Shown here one piece after another: positions 1-12,160 of a DNA stretch of 33,161 bases (positions are counted from its first letter, which is position 1; the number at the start of each line of letters is the position of its first letter). The notes beneath the pieces are model-generated. The model did no database searches. It was not told the origin of the DNA and saw only the letters and a list, made by a program, of their open reading frames with translations. Location: positions 5,001 through 38,161 of the forward strand of contig LUCW03001999.1 in the NCBI GenBank assembly GCA_001586965.3. Direction: 5' to 3'. This DNA comes from Sphaeroforma sirkka. Its lineage: Eukaryota; Opisthokonta; Ichthyosporea; Ichthyophonida. The position numbers and the translations under genes were made by a program.

Positions 1-106
1 GCTGTTTACAAAAGTTATCTCTATATTTCACACATACTAGTACGTAGTTTCAGCGCACATCAACATCTGACACGCCATGCTTTGTGAATTATAATCGAAA
101 TCGCAG

Positions 107-224
107 GAGGAGGAAGCAGCTGCAGCGAAGGTTTTTGAGGAGTTTGTGGAGAACTTTCAACAAGAGGAGAATGACGGCTATACTAGCAAAACCTTTGTGC
201 GTGGTAGCACCATCAATCCTTCAG
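107..224 (+). CDS. U2SURP: U2SURP exon 1 of window (internal exon)
   Basis: After acceptor AATCGCAG the frame reads EEEAAAAKVFEEFVENF and then SKTFVRGSTINPS, which matches the N-terminal region of SR140 (acidic EEEAAAxVxxEFV followed by KTFV+G). The exon ends before GTTGGT, an unusual donor, in phase 1; the carried G joins CG at the start of the next exon. It precedes all folded domains; in the family this segment is thought to be a protein-interaction region. Upstream exons, including the start codon, are outside the window. Confidence 0.85.
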
Positions 225-810
225 GTTGGTTACAATGGCTTGGGCTTGATTCGTGGCCATAGGAATTCAGTAGGGGTTTGTTGCGTTGTGGGTTTCAGCT
301 GTACTATATTTCAATTTGTGTTGCTTTGTATCTATTAGTAGGAGCTTTGTGTATGGTGACACCTTCAATCCCTTTAGGTGTTCTAGGGTGTAGGGTTTCA
401 GGGTTTTGAGATGTGGGTTCGATTGGTGATCGCAGGTGGAGTTCGAATAGGGTTGGTTACGTTGTATTGGTATCAGCTGTGCTAGGCATGAGTTGCGTGA
501 GAGTGTTTAGTATCTCGCTCCTCTAGAATCTTTGTGGGTATTAGTACAATAGGTCCAATTCTTTGTCATGTTAGGGGCAGCACGATCGACATTGCAGGTT
601 TAAACCCCCCTTCATAAGATACAAAGCATTGATCTGATCAACTATCACTCTTATGTATAGGGTTCCTAATAAAGTCTACAACGTATTCGATATGGTTTAA
701 TTTAAGGGTTTTTGGCTGATCAATCGCTTTCCCAAAATGTGCGTAAACAATGGCATTATAATTGAATAATCTCACAATACTTTGCATCCGTGTTCGATAC
801 GACTTCCCAG
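225..810 (+). other. U2SURP: Intron 1 with tandem echo of exon 1 end
   Basis: GT-AG intron. Bases 346-379 repeat the last part of exon 1 plus its donor (TTTGTGxxTGGT..CACCxTCAATCC..AGGT). About 280-310 and 457-487 also repeat each other (GTTxCGTTGT..TATCAGCTGT), so a unit of roughly 155-180 bp seems to be duplicated across the donor. The rest shows no coding signal. Confidence 0.6.
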
Positions 811-896
811 CGGTGTACAATCCTAACGAAGGGGCCAGCAGTCAGGATCAAGCACCATCGTTTTACACACTGAAATCAGCTAAGCCCGTCGCTCAG
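811..896 (+). CDS. U2SURP: U2SURP exon 2 of window
   Basis: Acceptor GACTTCCCAG; phase 1 to phase 0. The junction codon is GCG, then [11 protein letters not shown] and [13 protein letters not shown]. Length is 86 bp, so two bases complete the carried codon and 28 codons follow. Sequence is lineage-variable compared with other SR140 proteins, but the position (between the KTFVRG segment and the KKS-NLE-FKE-L segment) and the phase fit on both sides support it. Donor is GTGGGT, directly followed by a (TA)n-(GT)n tract in the intron. Confidence 0.72.
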
Positions 897-917
897 GTGG
901 GTTTATTGTCGATAAAG

Positions 918-952
<35 letters not shown>

Positions 953-1955
953 CCGTGTCTGTGTCTGTGTCTGTGTTTGTGTCTGTGAGAGAGTGTGTGT
1001 GCGTGTATTCATGTATGTGCGCGTATATGTGCCTCTGTGTGTGTTCATGTGTGAGCGCCTATATGTGCCTCTGTGTTGTGTGTGTGTGTGTCCGTGTATA
1101 AATTTTAATTTTATACATGTGTAATAGTCGCATGCATGCATGAGTATGTGTATGTGTAGTTTTGTGTATTTTATTCACATTTAAGATCAAATAACTCCGT
1201 TCTGCATGTTAACTAACTAAGCTCATTGCATATATATGAATGTAGTAATCCTTGACGTCGCGTGTACACGTAATTATTTGTGTGAACTTGTGAATAGTGC
1301 TACAATTTATGTGCACCTATGTATGCGTGTGTGTGTATGCTTGTGGGTGTGTATGAATGTATTTTTTATATAAGTGTGGAGCGTATTTGTGTGTCACAGA
1401 TTCACAGATGTTTTGAGTCGTCATCTCTTGGGTATCGTGAAAGATTGACCCGTGTGTTCATCCTTCATCAGCTCATATTTGTAGCAATATATATATGTTT
1501 GTGCGTGGGTGGGTGTGTGCGTGTGCGTGTGTCAAAAATGCTGAAATGTATAGTATTTTTAAACATGCGTGAGCGTGCGCCTATTAATACGAATTCAGGC
1601 TCCTAGTTACAATTCTTCTTTTTTTGTTTGCAGTCAAGTCCTCCTTTAAAACAATATATGTTCTTTAATATACACATATACGTATAGTGTATTTGTCATA
1701 TGACTGCACATCAAATACGCCTCACACTGGTAATAACAGAAGTCTTTGGTTTATTTTGCTGTGCATATATATGTTTGTAGATCATTTCATTCCCTTTTTA
1801 CAATATAGCGTGCATTTCCTCGTTTTCGAAATAGCTTAGGTTCTTTATATTATATACAATTCCTCATTTGCTATATAATCTGGGCAAAAAAAATCTTATA
1901 ATATTTGGATATTCTGTGCACTCCCTCATTCACGATACGATTGAAACCATTCCAG
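897..1955 (+). repeat. Intron 2 with (TA)n/(GT)n/(GTCTGT)n tract
   Basis: The intron opens with a compound microsatellite at about 918-1095: (TA) then (GT), with TCTGTG and CGTGTG variants. A weaker GT-rich stretch lies near 1318-1350 and 1495-1530. From 1540 to the acceptor at 1955 the sequence is AT-rich with no gene-like content that I can see. Open frames here are translations of the microsatellite. Confidence 0.8.
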
Positions 1956-2050
1956 GAGCCCAAACCTCCCACACGCCCGACCACCGGCAAGAAGTCAAAG
2001 GAACCAAAGAAGCTGAGCAACCTGGAAATGTTCAAGGAACAACTCAAGAA
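1956..2050 (+). CDS. U2SURP: U2SURP exon 3 of window
   Basis: Acceptor ATTCCAG, donor GTATGT, phase 0 to phase 2. The reading frame gives EPKPPTRPTTGKKSKEPKK then LSNLEMFKEQLK. The KKxNLExFKExLK block is a recognisable SR140 signature that lies just before the basic linker and RRM. The two carried bases AA are completed by the first A of exon 4. A clear degraded copy of its 3' half follows in the intron at 2168-2217. Confidence 0.9.
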
Positions 2051-2983
2051 GTATGTATTTGTCTTTGTGCGCGATTGGTTTATTCGTGAATGTACATACT
2101 TTGTTTGTCGTAGAACCTGGGCAACCGAAAAAAGTCGTTGTGCGTTACTTGTTTGTTCTTGTGTGACTAGAAGGTGAGCAATCTGGTAATGTTCAATGAA
2201 CCACTCAGGAAGGATGTCGTATGTGCGTGGTGATTGCTTAGTTCTTGCGAGTATAAACTTCGAACGTTCATGTCTACACCTGAATTGATTGTTCGTGTAT
2301 GTACGTGATTCAATTATCCCTGTTTGCTCATAATGGTTTGCTATGTCCTTGCGTACTTAAACTTTCTTACTGAGTTTCTATCGTTGTGTTTGCACGTGAT
2401 GTTTTTTTCTCTTGTTTGCATATTATTCACTTGTATGTGTATTTCGGTTAGTTCAATTTCATGAACATACCACATATTTTTATAAACATTCTCACTAATT
2501 CGATGCTCATCCTGCCTATGTGAACATACAGACTGATTCGATGATCATACCGTCTAATTCTGTGAACGTATTGTCTTATTTTCTGAATGTACTATCTAAT
2601 TCTATGATCATACTGTCTAATTCTATTAACATACTCTAGTTTGTGAACATACTTTCTAATAATTACATGATCATTCTGCCTAATTTTATGATCATGCTGT
2701 CTAATTTACCATCATACTCTAATTCTATGAACAAATTGTCTAATTTTGTGAACATACTGTCTAATTGTTTGATCATATCGTATAATTGCATGATCATACT
2801 GTCTAATTTTATCATACTGTCTAATTTTGCGAACATTTCTTATGCAATTCTATGAAAATACTGTCGGATTTGGTGAATGTACTGATTATTTTCAGGCGCA
2901 TACTACTGACTTTATAAAATGCTATTTATTTCCGTAAAACCCCAATCTATTTTCATAAACACTGCTTCTCTCGACTTCTTCAG
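2051..2983 (+). repeat. Intron 3: exon-3 echo and 21-bp minisatellite
   Basis: Bases 2168-2217 are a diverged copy of exon 3's end (GAAGxTGAGCAAxCTGG, AATGTTCAA..GAAC.ACTCA). Bases about 2470-2890 form an AT-rich tandem array of roughly 20 units of about 21 bp, consensus CTAATTCTATGATCATACTGT with drift; longer units appear where TGAACATA replaces TGATCATA. The open frame across the array (repeating MIxLSN) is a by-product of the 21-bp period and not a gene. Confidence 0.8.
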
Positions 2984-3072
2984 AGAACAAGAAGAACGAG
3001 AACTGCGCAAGGCGATGCGGGCTGGCGACCCCAATGCACCCAAACTTGGGCCTTCAGGACCTCCTTTGGACA
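2984..3072 (+). CDS. U2SURP: U2SURP exon 4 of window
   Basis: Acceptor follows a pyrimidine tract ending CTTCTTCAG; donor GTATGT. The first A completes a lysine codon carried from exon 3, then EQEERELRKAMRAGD and PNAPKLGPSGPPLD. This is the charged linker before the RRM (the human protein has an analogous QEERDER stretch). The exon ends in phase 1 (A), which joins GT of exon 5 to give serine. Confidence 0.88.
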
Positions 3073-3651
3073 GTATGTTATCGGTGATATATATGTATAT
3101 ATTTAAACACGTACATACTTTTTTTGTTTTAAAATTCGTATGTGAAACAAGTATACTAAAGGTTATTGGATAGATGGTTATGATGATATGCATTGATATA
3201 TTTATAAATTTATATATTTGTACATTGTATATTATAAGATTTGCATGTAAGACAAGTGTACTATGTGTATTTGGATAATATGTTACTGGTGATATATATA
3301 GATATATGTATATAAGTATATAGTTTTATATGGTAACATTTGTATGCGAGATAAGTGTACTATATGTAATAAAATAGTATGTTGGTGCCATACATGTACT
3401 AAGAGTCGTTATAAAATGATGCACGGTATGTAATTGTATATCATCTGACTGGTGCGATTTATATGTTAAGATTCGTATTCGAAACAGTTGCAATATGTGT
3501 ATCTGGTGTCATAAATATGATGAGTGCCATATATGTATATGTGACGAGGCCTCTGTGTATATTAAGCGCGAAACATGTAGCTGTTGCTATATAAATATTA
3601 TTATTGTTGTTAATGTTATTGTTATTGTTATTTTTTTATTTTTTTGCCATT

Positions 3652-3714
<63 letters not shown>

Positions 3715-4099
3715 ATTATTATTATTGGCACCGCCAACTGTCTTATGTTATTATTATTATTATTATACATTATATATATTATATATTATATATTATATAT
3801 TATATATATATTAATTGTATCGTGTATACGACCGGTATTCTATGTATTCTTGGTGTCATATACGAGTCTCAAACATTAACTATAGTTGACATCTATTATT
3901 TAGCAGTGGTATGGCGTGTGGTTCGCTACATTTCGTGTATATGTATTTACTTCCTTGTAAGCATAATCATCGGGTATGCGTATACTTGTTTTGCGTCGTT
4001 GTGTAGTCAATCTATATTGTATTTATAACAGGTATTGTTTAGTCTTAGGATTCTAGGGTTTAGTGTTTACTTCTGTTCGGTACACTCTTATCGCCGCAG
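3073..4099 (+). repeat. Intron 4: 5'-end tandem copies, (TTG)n and (TA)n
   Basis: The donor neighbourhood (GTATGTTATCGGTGATATAT) recurs at 3278-3300, and a downstream motif (AxATTxGTATGxGAxACAAGT) recurs near 3130, 3236, 3335 and 3469, so about 100-135 bp units are tandemly repeated. A pure (TTG/GTT)n trinucleotide tract of about 20 units lies at 3653-3712, followed by ATT repeats and (TAT)n/(TA)n to about 3810. No gene in the remainder. Confidence 0.75.
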
Positions 4100-4191
4100 G
4101 TATATATGGTCGGCCAGAGGAGAAGCCCGGCTCCAGGGCTGATGGGGACATGTCCACGACCAACATCTACGTGGGCAACTTAGCTGCAACT
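4100..4191 (+). CDS. U2SURP: U2SURP exon 5: start of RRM
   Basis: Acceptor TCGCCGCAG. The frame reads SIYGRPEEKPGSRADGD then MSTTNIYVGNLAAT and stops at donor GTATGT in phase 0. NIYVGNL is the RNP2 motif (beta-1 strand) of an RNA recognition motif, preceded by the D-x-S/T-T-T-N pattern typical of SR140. The RRM continues in exon 6. Two degraded copies of this exon's end lie in the following intron. Confidence 0.95.
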
Positions 4192-4470
4192 GTATGTACA
4201 GTTACTCGCGTGCACATCTAGAAATAGAGTTATTACAGACATAGTTTGTTTTTTCTGCACGATCCGTATTTACGCGGGCAACTGACCTGCTACTGTATGT
4301 ATAGTTGTAATTCCTGCAACCGATACCTACTTGGGCAATTTATCTACCGCTGTACCTGCATCAGCGCGCACTCCAATATATATATATATATATATACTCT
4401 CATACGATATACATGATTCTACAATTATATGTATTCATACAAAGTTCGCATACACATGTACAATTAATAG
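4192..4470 (+). repeat. Intron 5 with two echoes of the RNP2 exon end
   Basis: Bases 4265-4315 and 4316-4370 each repeat the exon 5 end plus donor region. The first reads RIYAGN-stop-PATV and the second TDTYLGNLSTAV in the frame matching exon 5, with TACxTGGGCAAxTTA conserved. A short (TA)n tract (4376-4396) follows. A branch and acceptor near TTAATAG end the intron. Confidence 0.8.
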
Positions 4471-5027
<557 letters not shown>

Positions 5028-5072
<45 letters not shown>

Positions 5073-5194
5073 CATGTATGTATGTATGTATGTATATATA
5101 TATATATATACACATATATATATATATATGCATATGTACATAAACATGAATATTTATTTACATGCGTATGCATGTGCATGTATGTATGCATATG

Positions 5195-5240
<46 letters not shown>

Positions 5241-5283
5241 TATACATAGTTATAGTTATATATATAATATATAAACGTATATA

Positions 5284-5322
<39 letters not shown>

Positions 5323-5425
5323 TAGCGGATGAACACGCACATGTATATGTATGCATATATATATATATATATACATATATACATATATATACATACACAT
5401 ACACATGCATTATACATATAGATTT

Positions 5426-5476
<51 letters not shown>

Positions 5477-5563
5477 TACATACTACATATACATATAGAT
5501 TAGATATAGATATTTGTATATACATATATATATATATATATATACATTTATATTTATATGTGT

Positions 5564-5637
<74 letters not shown>

Positions 5638-5640
5638 TTG
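5028..5640. repeat. Large (TA)n-(TGTATG)n microsatellite complex
   Basis: About 610 bp of nearly pure alternating TA with interspersed (TATG), (CATA) and GCATAT units, ending in an uninterrupted TA run from 5567 to 5633. It fills the middle of intron 6. Long open frames on both strands here (Tyr-Ile repeats) are artefacts of the dinucleotide period. Confidence 0.95.
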
Positions 5641-5839
5641 TATATATTATGCACATCCGCAAACTTTTGGATGCTGATAGGCATTGAAATATGGTGTATA
5701 TCGCAACAACGAAATGGAAGTGTGTAGGAGAAAGTCCTTGTCCCTACGTCCAGGAATTGTTGTATATTTGCTACCATGTGCACTATGGTACAAATGCGAA
5801 TACTCATACATGCCTTGAAGCGCTCAAATAGAAAATTAT

Positions 5840-6165
5840 GGAACGGAAGGTAATCATGGGGTAGAGTAGTCCATATCGGTGATTCAAGTTGCTGTTTCTT
5901 TTTCTCTGCCACGTATATAGATACATGCGTATATAAACACGTACTAGTCGCTATGCATATTTACGTTTGAATATATAAAAACAGACAAGTACAAAAGTTG
6001 GTGGAGCAAGGATAATCTTGGGGTGGGGCAAGCTCATGACTAAAATTACTCCCAGGATCCTTTTGCGTCCTTTGTAAGAAATCGAGATGCATACTTGCAT
6101 ATATACTGCATACTCTCACGTCGGTAATGGATTGTATTTGAATATATAATGAAATTCAGACACAG
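5840..6165 (+). repeat. Intron 6, end: two echoes of exon 7 start
   Basis: The motif GGATAATCATGGGGTGGG, which encodes IIMGWGK in real exon 7 (6181), occurs as degraded copies at 5849 (GGTAATCATGGGGTAG) and 6010 (GGATAATCTTGGGGTGGG), spaced about 161 and 171 bp. The 6010 copy is preceded by a similar GAATATATAA..CAGACA acceptor region and followed by ACTCCC as in the exon. Each has frame-breaking changes. Confidence 0.82.
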
Positions 6166-6312
6166 AAATTGAGGAACAACGGATAATCATGGGGTGGGGG
6201 AAGTCCATGCCTATACCTCCCGTGCCTTTCTACGTTCACTCCAAGGAGGCAGAACTAGCCATCACTGCGAGTGGCTTGCCTTTTAATGCACAAGTGCGGA
6301 AACGCAACATAG
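6166..6312 (+). CDS. U2SURP: U2SURP exon 7: end of RRM and linker
   Basis: Acceptor CAGACACAG; the phase 1 carry joins AA to give lysine. The frame reads KIEEQRIIMGWGKSMPIPP, then VPFYVHSKEAELAITASG and LPFNAQVRKRNI. GWGK-x-xPIPPxPxY and SGLPFNAQxRxR are strong SR140 signatures. The donor GTAAGT leaves phase 1. Two upstream pseudo-copies of the exon's start sit in the preceding intron, so the true acceptor was chosen as the only copy with an intact frame. Confidence 0.95.
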
Positions 6313-7398
6313 GTAAGTGTCTACAAAGTATAGACCCGTATATGTATTTGTTCTAGTGAAGGAACTCAATATAGGTAGGTAGTTAACATTTAACCGTTTG
6401 AACAGGTACACGTTTGTGCATGTGCTCTATATAAGTTTGTGTACCTCTACTGCTACTCACCTGAATACGGCCATATAGAGAATGAATGTGTTTTAAGACG
6501 AAACATATGTAAGCTTTAAGGACACATCAGACACATGTAAGGCACCTCTCTGTCGCTCGTTTCAACACGGTTACAGTCCTGCATGTGCTAGTAAGTATTG
6601 CAAAATAGTACGCATTGCAAGGCACATCTAGTATGTGCACAACTGTATGCACCTCTACTGTCACTCCTATGAATGCGCGAGCACACGCATGTATGTATTT
6701 CGAGGAAACCTATTACCTGTGCCATCTCAGCGGTGATGCTTATAGGCCAGTTTTGTGTATCCGCAATCCCAGCTTTTCTACCCCAATTCAATCTGCTTGG
6801 GCTCTCACACTGAACTACAGACAATTCGAAACCCAAGCTCGCGAGATACAATAATGTGGCCGTGCCTGCTTCTCTTCTCATGGACTCAAGCATCGACGGA
6901 GACCCTAAGAAGTATGTCATTTTCCCGTGCATGTGCACTGTTTGTAATAGTGTATGAAAATACTTCACTTCTCGTAAACTCCAGCATTGACGGGGACCAT
7001 TTTGACTTTTCATCTCAACGTGTACGGCATTTCCTGTGTATGTGCACTGTTTGGGATAGTGTACGAAAGGTACTTCACTTCCACTTCTCATAACCTTCAG
7101 CATTGACAGGGACCCTAGTATGTATGTCATCTAAACGTATATGATAGCATATGGAAATAGATTTCTTCTCGTGGACTCAAACCTTGCCAGAAACATTAAT
7201 GAGAGTGCCTTTTTTTCGTGTATGTTCACTGCGTTTGCTAGTACACGGTAAATGCATTCTTTCTCTTGGACTCGATTTTTGACGGAGACCCTAACAAGTA
7301 TGCTGATTGTGTACTTTAGACCCACATTGCCCGTCAGAATTACAGGAATAACATATTGCAATATGACTTTGCGTATCTCAAATCATCTGAATCCTATA

Positions 7399-7441
<43 letters not shown>

Positions 7442-7729
7442 AATAAAGTGTGTGTGTGTTCTTATATATATATAGTATGTGTGTGTGTTTGTGTATACGT
7501 TATTAGTATACATTAACAGAGCATGACCTTTTGCCATAGTAAGATCTATTCGATATACTTTCCTGACTCTAAATTCACTTACATTAAGACAAATACAGCA
7601 AGCAATAAGAGCGCTAGAGTAGCGGTATTGAAAAGGAAGGCTTGGGCACAAACGGCGGCATGTGATACATAATATATATATATGTGTGTGTTTATTTATT
7701 AATCTAAATCTATATTTACACACACATAC

Positions 7730-7765
<36 letters not shown>

Positions 7766-7801
7766 TATATATATATATATATGTGCGTGTGGGTGTGTGT
7801 G

Positions 7802-7834
<33 letters not shown>

Positions 7835-7905
7835 TGTACTAATCTAGTGGATATGAATCTAGTATGTCATGACTGCACATCTCGTTTCTTCCCACTCATA
7901 TACAG
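6313..7905 (+). repeat. Intron 7: five-copy tandem pseudo-exon array and microsatellites
   Basis: Bases about 6872-7300 hold five diverged units of about 80-115 bp, each around TGGACTC..CATxGACGGxGACCCTAA followed in copies 1 and 3 by GTATGT and then a GTGCACTGTTTG-like block. They resemble repeated mini-exons with donors. Exon 7 leaves phase 1 whereas exon 8, if it starts at 7906, needs phase 2, so either a short exon of 3n+1 bases hides in this intron or the acceptor at 7862 is used. (TA)n at 7400-7440 and (TG)n/(TA)n at 7675-7832 complete the intron. 6313-6870 and 7500-7670 show nothing else. Confidence 0.6.
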
Positions 7906-8137
7906 TATGCAACGAGAACGTCAAAGCAGTGGTAAGGAGAAAGAAGGCTTGAGTACAACCGGCGACAGTCTGAAGGATGCCGAAGTCATGATCATTATAC
8001 CCGAAGACATAACCCTGAGGAGGCGTATCCATCGTATGGTACAATACGTGGCTATATATGGGAATGATTTCGAGGCGCTGATTATGCAGCGCGAATTCCA
8101 AAATCCGGATTTCGAGTTCTGTGCAATGAGTACAACA
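7906..8137 (+). CDS. U2SURP: U2SURP exon 8: SURP motif
   Basis: The frame reads [57 protein letters not shown] and [19 protein letters not shown]. This is the SURP (SWAP) motif, with the conserved pattern IHRMVxYVAxxGxxFEAxIMxRExxNPxFxF; it binds splicing partners. The acceptor at 7905 follows a good pyrimidine tract; an alternative AG at 7862 would extend the exon by 43 bases and fit the phase of exon 7. The donor is taken as GTAAGG at 8138, because only this gives phase 0 with exon 9. Confidence 0.93.
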
Positions 8138-8222
8138 GTAAGGAGGTATGTGATATTATGATTTTGATATATATGTATGTATGCATACACACACACAAAT
8201 ATGTATATATATATATATATAA

Positions 8223-8302
<80 letters not shown>

Positions 8303-8456
8303 GTATATATAAGATTATCAAGTACGCTCTATATCATCCACACACAGGGCATATATCACCAGTGAAAGATGATCACCGTGCAAGTAGCAAATTTGTACTT
8401 TAGCAATCAATACATAGCCTAATCAACAATGCACGCTTTACGCCATATGCACACAG
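8138..8456 (+). repeat. Intron 8: (TA)n and an echo of exon 9 start
   Basis: (TA)n tract at about 8197-8310. Bases 8340-8395 (CACACAGGGCATATATCACC, then AGTGAAAGATGATCACCGT) are a degraded copy of the exon 9 acceptor and start (CACACAGCATATTTATTACC, GGTGGAAGATGTTCACCAT) lying about 112 bp upstream of it. Confidence 0.8.
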
Positions 8457-8588
8457 CATATTTATTACCGGTGGAAGATGTTCACCATCCTACAAGGGGA
8501 ATCGCCTAATGATTGGTCTAAGTCGCGGTTTAGGATGTACAAAGACGGGTCATGGTGGGTTCCGCCGATGGAAGAATTGGAAGAAGAG
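8457..8588 (+). CDS. U2SURP: U2SURP exon 9: SURP end and YYRW segment
   Basis: Acceptor GCACACAG, phase 0 at both ends, 44 codons. The frame reads [44 protein letters not shown]. HxYYRWKxxxILQGxSPxxW and FRMxKxGSxWxPP are strongly conserved in SR140. The donor GTGTGC is followed at once by (CTGTGT)n. Degraded copies of this exon lie at 8340 (start), 9093-9185 (middle and end) and 9421-9460 (end). Confidence 0.96.
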
Positions 8589-9080
<492 letters not shown>

Positions 9081-9092
9081 TTTGAGAGTATG

Positions 9093-9218
9093 TCTAGTTA
9101 TATCGAGTGGTCTAGAACGCGTTTTTTAATGTACGAAGACAGATCGTACTGGGTACGACCTCTAGAGGACTGGCAGGAAATGGCGTGTATTCGTGTATCA
9201 AATACGTTCATCTGAAAA
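9093..9218 (+). pseudogene. Echo copy of U2SURP exon 9
   Basis: In one frame this reads [18 protein letters not shown] and [12 protein letters not shown] before a TGA at 9213, against exon 9's [18 protein letters not shown] and PPMEELEEE. About half the residues are identical with no indel. The copy runs past the position of the exon 9 donor into sequence resembling the start of the intron (GCGTGTATTCGTG against GTGTGCTTATGTC). The donor GT has become GC. It starts without a recognisable acceptor, so it is probably not spliced in. Confidence 0.75.
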
Positions 9219-9414
9219 TAAACTTTGAGAAGTAGATAAAATGTCACGTATATATATATATATATGCATATGTGCTTATTTCACACCCGTACACATGCAC
9301 CTGTCTCTGCTTTTGACGGTGTCCATGCATATACATACATATATACATATATATACAAACATATGTATACATTCATGCATACATACACAATGCATATAAT
9401 ACCGAGTATATATA

Positions 9415-9505
9415 GATAGCTTTTAGTGGGTCCCGCTAATGGAGGACTTGATGGCTGAGGTCAGCGCAAAGTCAGCTCAAAGTTATTGGAAACACATATT
9501 CGCAT
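9415..9505 (+). pseudogene. Second exon-9 echo, continuing into exon-10-like sequence
   Basis: The frame reads WVPLMEDLMAE (exon 9: [11 protein letters not shown]) and continues without a break into VSAKSAQS; the DNA AAGTCAGCTCAAAG is close to exon 10's AAGGTCAGCTCAAAG. Exon 10 proper begins 200 bp further on. The arrangement looks like exon 9 and exon 10 sequence side by side with no intron. The exon 10 part is short, so this could be chance. Confidence 0.5.
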
Positions 9506-9690
9506 ACTTCAATTCTAATATAGGTGTTTGTGAGCACGTCTGAATATGCCTTTCTTGTTTCTTGGATAGATATCTACATGTATACTTAGTAATCACATAT
9601 GTCCACACACAACATCATACATACTAGATCTTCGTCCTAGATGCTCGTATTCAGCACCATGGTGCCTACATTTGACAAACTCACATATAG

Positions 9691-9822
9691 GAAGTGAAAG
9701 GTCAGCTCAAAGGGAAGGACCGTGACACACTCGAGGAGTATCTACGAAATGCTGATTTGACAAACAGTTATGTACGCAATGTCATGGGCTTCTGCCTGGA
9801 GCACAGTGCGGCAGCAGAGGAG
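9691..9822 (+). CDS. U2SURP: U2SURP exon 10: start of CID
   Basis: Acceptor CACATATAG, donor GTAGGT, phase 0 at both ends. The frame reads EVKGQLKGKDRDTLEEYLR, NADLTNSYVRNVMGFCLEH, SAAAEE. It matches the beginning of the C-terminal-domain-interacting (CID) region of SR140: L-x-E-x-L followed by I/VxxxMxFCLxxxxAAEE. The CID is a helical ENTH/VHS-like fold that in related proteins binds the RNA polymerase II tail. Confidence 0.95.
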
Positions 9823-11475
<1,653 letters not shown>

Positions 11476-11585
11476 GTGCTTCTTTCTTCCGAAGTTCATT
11501 CGAAAGCCAACTGCCCGGAATAATGTCACAATTGAACATCGCCCTCAATTCAATCACCGGTCGCATAAGGGCAGAGTACTTCAAG
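11476..11585 (+). CDS. U2SURP: U2SURP exon 12: CID
   Basis: Acceptor CATTTGCAG; GT completes a glycine codon. The frame reads GASFFRSSFESQLPGIMSQ, LNIALNSITGRIRAEYFK and ends before GTATTG in phase 0. The pattern ASYYRxxFExxLxxIxxxLN..Y..I.GR..AE.FK fits the second half of the SR140 CID. No echo of this exon is evident. Confidence 0.93.
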
Positions 11586-12160
11586 GTATTGAAACGCATT
11601 AGCTCTCATTGTCTTTCTGCTCGACTAAATATACTTATGTATCTTTGCGTATATATTCATATTTTCCATATTACTATATGAGCAACACATCGATGTCTGT
11701 ATTTGTTTGCGCTTAGACTTCTTGCATATGCAGAGTATCGACTTCTTTGTATGTTTCGATGTCAAACAACATATTTCTGATAGGTTCTGTGCCAGCTAGT
11801 ACTTTAAAATGCTTGGTCATGTTTTAGTTGTGATGGTTGAAACGCTCACACCCAGACTTCCATTAAAAACACACACGTGCTTAACCGCAAATTATAACAC
11901 CTGCCCATGACTTGGGCCATGTGTCGAAGCTTGCGTTCGCTATACACCAGACATATATTTCTTTTTAATACGTTCACCACTGAAACGGGTCCGAATCGTT
12001 CGCAGAGCCTAGGAGTTGTCGTCTCAAAATACATACACGTCTATGAAATCACTAAATACTATGCTTTGGTACACACCACCTACACACGTCCACGTCTTAA
12101 GCAACGGGCCAGATTCAGTAGTACATGCTTTCCCACTCTCACTCTTCATTTTACCTGCCA
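11586..12160 (+). other. Intron 12, first part
   Basis: No coding sequence is seen in this stretch. Open frames of 60-100 codons on both strands have no recognisable content. It runs into the echo cluster that precedes exon 13. Confidence 0.6.

Noticed and set aside
893..1141. Open frames of His-Thr, Val-Cys and Tyr-Ile repeats on both strands
   Set aside because: They are translations of (GT)n and (TA)n microsatellites; the same applies at 5028-5640, 7662-7847, 8158-9129, 9887-10165, 17236-18021 and 24044-24102.
2643..2855. 70-codon frame with repeated MIxLSN
   Set aside because: It follows from the 21-bp period of the minisatellite, with no other coding sign.
8138..8145. Later donor GTATGT at 8146 for exon 8
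   Set aside because: It would leave phase 2 and break the highly conserved HxYYRW frame of exon 9; GTAAGG at 8138 keeps the frame.
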